Source: Populus alba
Lineage: Eukaryota; Streptophyta; Magnoliopsida; Malpighiales; Salicaceae
Reading direction: 5' to 3'
DNA: 64,000 nucleotides
NCBI RefSeq assembly: GCF_005239225.2
Contig: NC_133297.1
Span: forward strand, 9,122,392 to 9,186,391
Under the pieces are notes generated by a model. The model did not search any database. It was not told the origin of the DNA and worked only from the letters and a program-made list of their open reading frames with translations. Positions 58,800 through 64,000 of the stretch are shown here, one piece after another; within the stretch, counting starts at the first letter, position 1, and each line of letters opens with the position of its first letter. A program made the position numbers and the translations under genes.

Positions 58800-60779
58800 T
58801 CCCATGTTATGGCAAGGAGTCCTGTCATGCATGTTTTGCACGGAGGAATCGCTAGGAAACATTAACATTTGGACGTTTTACCAGTGTTTCAGAATGTCAT
58901 CTTTGATTGAAAACTTATAATCCATTGCCCTCTCTGATCTATCTATCTATCCATCTAGTGCTCTTATGCATAAATTTCATTGTTCATACTGATACCCGGT
59001 CAAAGCATTATCTTTGACCATCCAACTTAAAATAAATTATTTTAGCTCTCTTCAATGAAGCTTCTAAATAGCATTATAGCTGGACACAAGCAACAGTTTA
59101 TTGATAACTAATTAATTTGATTTTTCACTTAGTTTTAGCTTGTGTTTAATTTGGCTGCCGCTAAATTTTCCAATATAAACGTGTTCCTTAATCATTTAAA
59201 AACATCAATAAACACAATTAAGGATCCTTTTTTTTATTATTATTATGAACCATAATACAGTGAGTGTACTAAGAGGAAAAGTGTACATTCTGTGGCTGTA
59301 AACTTAGGTAACAGAGATGAAGTCTTCTATATGCAGCAAAGTACCAATAAGTACTTATTTATTTTATTATATTAGCAAGAACTTGAACACAGAAAGCCAG
59401 CGAGGGAATAGACCGAAACACCCGAGAAATGAGCTTTTTTTATTATTTTTATGGTTTAAAAGTGTTTTTAAAAAAATTATTTTATATATTTTTTTTAATT
59501 AATTATTATTAGATATTTTTAAATCATTTTGATATTATTTCAAAAATAATTTTAAAAAAATATAAAAAAATTATTTTAATATATTTCTAAATAAAATCAT
59601 CAATTAAAACATGAGAAAGTTTGAAAGCAAACAGGAAAAGGAAAAAAAGTTAAAAAGTAAGAGAGTTTGAAACTAAGCCTGTAATAGAAAAAAACATAAC
59701 TGCAAATTAAGTCAGAGCTCTCCGTGTGCAAGCGTCTCCCTGCTTCTTTTACTCTCACCAAATCTCTCCTTACACGATGAGTTGTACGGCAGTCTCAAAC
59801 TTTGATGATTTGCTGAATTTGGAGTCAATGCACCATTGGCCAGCAAACAAACAACTATAAAGGGTTTTATTATAACTATTTTTTTTATATAACAAGTTTT
59901 AAGAGAGATTTTTTTTTTTAGTATGAATTTATTATTGAAAAAACCATTGTCTTTCCATGTATAAATTCAACAAAATAACATCGCATTAACTACGAATTTA
60001 CTAGCTTGGATTTCAAGTTAATTGTAGAAGAATATGCCCATATCATGGATGGATGTGTTTTATTGTATCATATTTTTTTCTTAACTGAGAGATGCTAAGA
60101 AGTTATTGACCATTAATAAAATGAATTTTAAAAATAGTTGCATCGAATTAATTGTGAAAAAATTATTAATATTAATTAAATACTAAAGTATTAAGTCAAT
60201 ATGTCTTATACAAGCAAAAAAGGATGGGTATGCAAATACTTAACACCTGTTTTTTTTTATTAAAAAAAATGTGTTTTTTATTTTATTTTATCATGGAGGT
60301 TATTTTTTCTCATCAAGAACAAACGATTTAAAAAAAATACATCATACAAATATAGTTTATTTATATCTAATAAAAAATAAAAATTATAATAATCTCTTTT
60401 AAACATTATGAAAATAAAAAATATATATAAAAACTAAAACAATACCTACAAAAGAGAGAGGGTATTAATTAACAAATTTATATAAAAAAGTAATTAAAAA
60501 AAAAAAGATTAGGGACTTCTAGGTTTGACAAGCCAGGCCCTTGTGTGCGGCCAACTATCCAACCTTAGACGTGTGTGGGTTTGGAAACACAGGGTCTCAT
60601 GTTTGGGCTTAAATTTTTTTAAACATCTTTTTCTTTTTAAAAAAAATTAAATATAATGATGTGTCGTTAACTTTTTAGTTCCATCACGTTACTTGGTCGA
60701 AAAACTGCTAGAAAGTTGAGATTTAACTTTTAAATAAAAAGGAATCCACTTTTCAACTATTTTTTTCATATAAAAATAC
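58800..60779. other. Intergenic stretch after PMEI-2
   Basis: The first 200 bp is duplicated 3' flank shared with PMEI-1, including a CTAT microsatellite (about 58938-58954). A MITE-like core lies at about 59450-59625. No gene was seen. Confidence 0.55.
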
Positions 60780-61345
60780 TCAAGAAATACAATATAAATC
60801 TTAATAAATCCATTTATGGTCTTAAAATAACAAAAAAATAGTAAAAAATTACCTGAAATCACATACAATCTTAAGATTTTATCAATTTTTTTTTTATGAC
60901 AAGACGAAGGCCAAAAACTATCATTATTGAACTCATCTCATCGAATGTAACCTCTTAACATAAGGTTCAGCTTTTTTAGTTGTTGAAATCATAACCACTA
61001 ATAACTTTTTTCTCTTTTCTGTTTTCTAACAATTTTCTCTTTTTTTTTTTTCAAAAACAAGAGTTAAAAAATAAATAAATTTATTGTCTAAAGTAAAAAT
61101 TATCATGAATTTAGAATTAACTATATATTTTCTTTATGTTTTGCATTTTAATCCACTGTATTTTATTTTAATATTTTTACTAAAATTTTAAACTTAATCT
61201 CATGTAATTATGCCGTAAAAGAATTCAATCAATTCAATAGAAAAAAAAAATGTTGACAGAAGAAATTTAAAATAAAGGACGAAAAAAAGAAAAAAAAAAA
61301 TGCAAGCTCCTTCAACTGAGTTGGGAAAAAGCATAGTTCTTTTAG
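60780..61345. repeat. Direct repeat, copy 1 (with 63005-63530)
   Basis: It shares with 63005-63530 the ordered blocks ATATAAATCTTAATAAATYY, GAACTCATCTCRTYGAAT, TTCTCTTTTCTRTTTTCTAA and ATGCAAGCTCCTTCA..ACTGAGTTGGGAAAA. The copies are diverged, perhaps 80 percent alike. The sequence is non-coding. The pair bracket a separate inverted-repeat element. Confidence 0.75.
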
Positions 61346-61489
61346 TTTATACAAACATTCTATCACCCCTCTCATCAAATTTATCTTGGAGTTTCTGACC
61401 CTCACTATCCAAGAAGTTGTTCTTTTAGCACCATGGTAATAAGAGTGCAATTGGGTGCGGATAAACAAAGTTTTTTTGGATTCCTTAGA

Positions 61490-62940
61490 GCATAGTTATT
61501 AAATTTAATATGGGAATTGACCTGGTCAAGGGATCGGGTTCTAGTTTTATGGGTCAATTCAGATCAACTCAAATTAATTAGAAAAAATAAAAAAAAATAT
61601 TTAAAATTTTAATATTTCATATAAAAAATTAAAAAACAACTCATGTGAATATAAACTATATATGTAAATAATTTTAAAATTTTATATTGTAAATAATAAA
61701 ATTTAAAAGAATATTTAAATTTTTTTTTCCCACTGGAAAAATATAACTTTTTTTTTTTATGAACATAAAATATATATATTAAATAACTTCAAATCCCATA
61801 TTGAAAAAATAATTTATTTCTTGTGAACATGGAGTATATATATTAAAGGGTTTCAAATTCTATATTAAAAAGATGTTATATTATTCGTTTAAGTTGAAGT
61901 ATTTAAACAAAAATATTTTTTATCTTACGTTGAAAAAACTTAATTTTTTTTTATGAATATAGAGTATATATATAAAAAGGTTTTAAATTTCATAATGAAA
62001 AAATAATTCTTTTCTTGAAACATAGAATATATATATTAAAAAATTACAAATTCTACATTAAAAAAAATAAAATATTTTTTAAATATTTTTCTAGTATTTT
62101 TCAAATTAAAACATAAGACACAGCGGTGGAAGGGCCATTGCCGGCACTGTAAAAAACAAAGGACTTGGTCCCGATAGTGGCTGATGGAAGGGGAAACTTT
62201 TCAAAAGTGTAGGACAGAAGTCCAGGGTAAGGGCGAGCATTCAAATAATTCAAGTACAAAAAATTGCTATTTTAGGAAATTATCTGAACTATTCCTAATT
62301 TTTTTTTCCATTTATTAAAGTCTGATTTTATTTTTTTTTACTAGAGTTTGTATTATCCAATCGAACACTTGGAGGAAACCTGATTTGCCATCACCATCTC
62401 ATTAATGTTTTACCAAAATATTAAAAAAATTACAAATAATCAATTAAAATTAGGCCACCAAAAGTTTTGACTAGCCCAGATTAAGGAAAAAAATGTTATA
62501 AATAAAAAAGATAATATATAATATAATTCAGGTAGCCTTGAAATCTTTTTAATAATACCTGAATTACTTGAAAAATGACTCATTTTTCATAATTTTTAAG
62601 ACACGTTATCCAAAATAAATAAAAAGATATTTCAAGGTTTTTTTTAATAGTACTCACCCCGAGCGAGTTGAAGGAATGGGAAGACAAGAAAAGCAAACAA
62701 ATATCATTTCCAATGTAACATGTGAGTGATGGGAGTTTTGAGACGCACGCAAAGTACTCCATAGTATATTTGAACCTTTGAGACCGGTTAAAACAAAACT
62801 CTTATCTAGGTTCGATTGGGTTTTACTAAATTTTTACCTTGAATAATTTTTTATTTTACCCGAACTAATCTAGTAATTGGATTGACTGGATCAACCCACA
62901 AATTTAATCCAAATTTAATAACTATACTTTAGAGAATGCG
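61490..62940. mobile_element. Inverted-repeat DNA element with minisatellite interior
   Basis: The left end reads GGATTCCTTAGAGCATAGTT and continues ATTAAATTTAATATGGGAATTGACC. The reverse complement of the right end (62930 region) reads GCATTCTCTAAAGTATAGTT and continues ATTAAATTTGGATT..GTGGGTTGATCC. These form terminal inverted repeats of roughly 80 bp with mismatches. About 1.45 kb separates them and no transposase frame is visible. A Mutator-like or other TIR superfamily is plausible. A clean TSD was not found. Confidence 0.65.
61630..62070. repeat. Diverged minisatellite inside the inverted-repeat element
   Basis: At least five units contain GTGAACATAGAGTATATATATTAAA-like sequence, followed by TTTCAAATTCTATATTRAAAA. 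Units start near 61635, 61757, 61827, 61955 and 62017, with spacing from about 60 to 125 bp. Non-coding. Confidence 0.65.
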
Positions 62941-63004
62941 CATGTGTATAATGTTTCATTAATGATTTTTAAAACATATCCTATGAACATGACACCACCA
63001 ATAA

Positions 63005-63529
63005 ATATGTTTTTTTTTTATATATATAAATCTTAATAAATTTATTTATGGCCTAAAAATAGCAAAAAAAATCAGTGAAAAATTACAAACACAACTTGAA
63101 ATCAAATAAAGTCCTAAGATTTCGTCAACTATTTCTGATAAGATGAAGGTAAAAACCAATCATCATCGAACTCATCTCGTTGAATTGAATCTTTTGATAT
63201 CAAATTTAGTCATTTTGGTTGTTGAGATTATGACTCCCAACAACCTTTTCTTCTCTTCTCTATTTTCTAATGAATTTTTAGTCTAAAATGAAAGTTGTCA
63301 TTAATTTAATATTAACTGCATATTTTCTCCATGTCTTGCATTTTAATTCCCTATATTTTTATTTTGATATTTCTATTAAAATTTCAAACTTAATCTTATT
63401 TAATTAAACCATAAAAAAAAATTCACTCTAAAGAAAAAGGTGTTGACATATGAAACTTAAAATAACAGATGAAAAAGAGAGAGAAAATGCAAGCTCCTTC
63501 ACTGAGTTGGGAAAATACCTAGTTCTTTT

Positions 63530-63530
<1 letters not shown>
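63005..63530. repeat. Direct repeat, copy 2 (with 60780-61345)
   Basis: The partner of 60780-61345, in the same orientation and about 2.2 kb away. It is followed by a TA microsatellite at about 63535-63563. Non-coding. Confidence 0.75.
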
Positions 63531-63563
<33 letters not shown>

Positions 63564-63565
<2 letters not shown>

Positions 63566-64000
63566 CAATAATGATTTTAAAATAAAATTTAATAAAAAGC
63601 TCGGTACCATTAACAATTATATATTTTTTAAAAATGTACTAATATAAGTGGGATATAAGAGACATGGATCGATGCACGTCATGTTACTCGAACTTGGATC
63701 CAACCGAAACTCCGACATGGTTGTTTGTAGCTTAACATCGATGTTCCAAAGTCAACAGAACCCCAAATCATCGGACACAATATATAAATCAATCACGAGA
63801 GCTTTTGAAAATCTGTGGCCGTTTTTTATACTTTTGATAACCAAAAACTATAACATACAGGTTTTCAATTTTTTTTGAAAAACAGATGTAGAAAATGTAT
63901 ATATACCAAAAGGCCCCTTTAATTTTCCTTTCCCCCCCGAATTTTGTCAAAAAGAAAAATAAAATAAAAACGGTACCATTAGTACCGGGCACGTGACGAA
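63564..64000. other. Right end of window, no gene seen
   Basis: About 440 bp with no supportable coding frame, RNA gene or transposon end. The last bases include GGTACCATTAGTACCGGGCA and a CACGTG palindrome (63991-63996), a possible G-box if a gene starts beyond the window. Confidence 0.4.

Noticed and set aside
60780..63530. LTR element bounded by the 0.55-kb direct repeats
   Set aside because: No gag/pol frame, and the interior has its own inverted-repeat ends. The direct repeats lack TG..CA termini and a TSD.
1..64000. tRNA or rRNA genes
   Set aside because: No stretch with a full tRNA fold and both internal promoter boxes was found apart from the SINE heads, and no rRNA-like sequence was seen. 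A covariance-model scan would settle it.

Overview
This is plant nuclear DNA from a woody eudicot, most likely a poplar or a close relative in the Salicaceae. The support is long AT-rich intergenic DNA, multi-exon genes with GT-AG introns, eudicot proteins (a GUN1 orthologue, stachyose synthases, a proline-rich receptor kinase, PMEI proteins), Au-like SINEs, and a short MITE-like repeat family of a type I associate with poplar. The species is inferred, not proven.

Layout. Positions 109-18512 hold a tandem duplication of about 10.5 kb carrying two minus-strand stachyose synthase genes. The left copy (3913-7590) is a pseudogene. The right copy (15005-18066) is intact, four exons, 867 aa. Around them lie a 728-bp hAT-like element with 8-bp TSD, an Au-like SINE with 11-bp TSD, a truncated CACTA copy and a duplicated 1.5-kb block. 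Positions 18.5-26.5 kb are gene-poor and contain a complete non-autonomous CACTA-like element of 1520 bp. A GUN1 gene (minus, 26583-29913) stands divergent to an Eb_dh/cytochrome c-552-type heme-binding-domain membrane protein (plus, 32449-37081). At 37.5-39.4 kb are remains of two unrelated genes, an RNase P/MRP POP1 5' fragment and a CYP21-4-like cyclophilin. A mitochondrial-type PPR gene (minus, 40188-42233) follows, then a gene-poor stretch with a second SINE, a diverged tandem array and a relic of a PPR 3' end. A receptor-like kinase (plus, 48635-54238) and two tandem PMEI genes (plus, 54989-55666 and 57795-58799) complete the gene content. The last 5 kb is nested repeats.

How the genes relate. 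They are not an operon or a biosynthetic cluster. From memory, stachyose synthase, the PPR gene and the receptor kinase correspond in order to Arabidopsis At4g01970, At4g01990 and At4g02010, so the window looks like an old syntenic block expanded by tandem duplication and transposons. The duplicated families (stachyose synthase, PMEI) show duplicates at different stages: one STS copy is decaying by microhomology deletions, while the PMEI pair keeps its promoter blocks but differs in a fast-growing Ser/Pro spacer.

I did not find an undescribed multi-gene system. The most useful observations are the stepwise decay of the STS copy, the well-bounded transposons, and the paired gene fragments at 37.5-39.4 kb.
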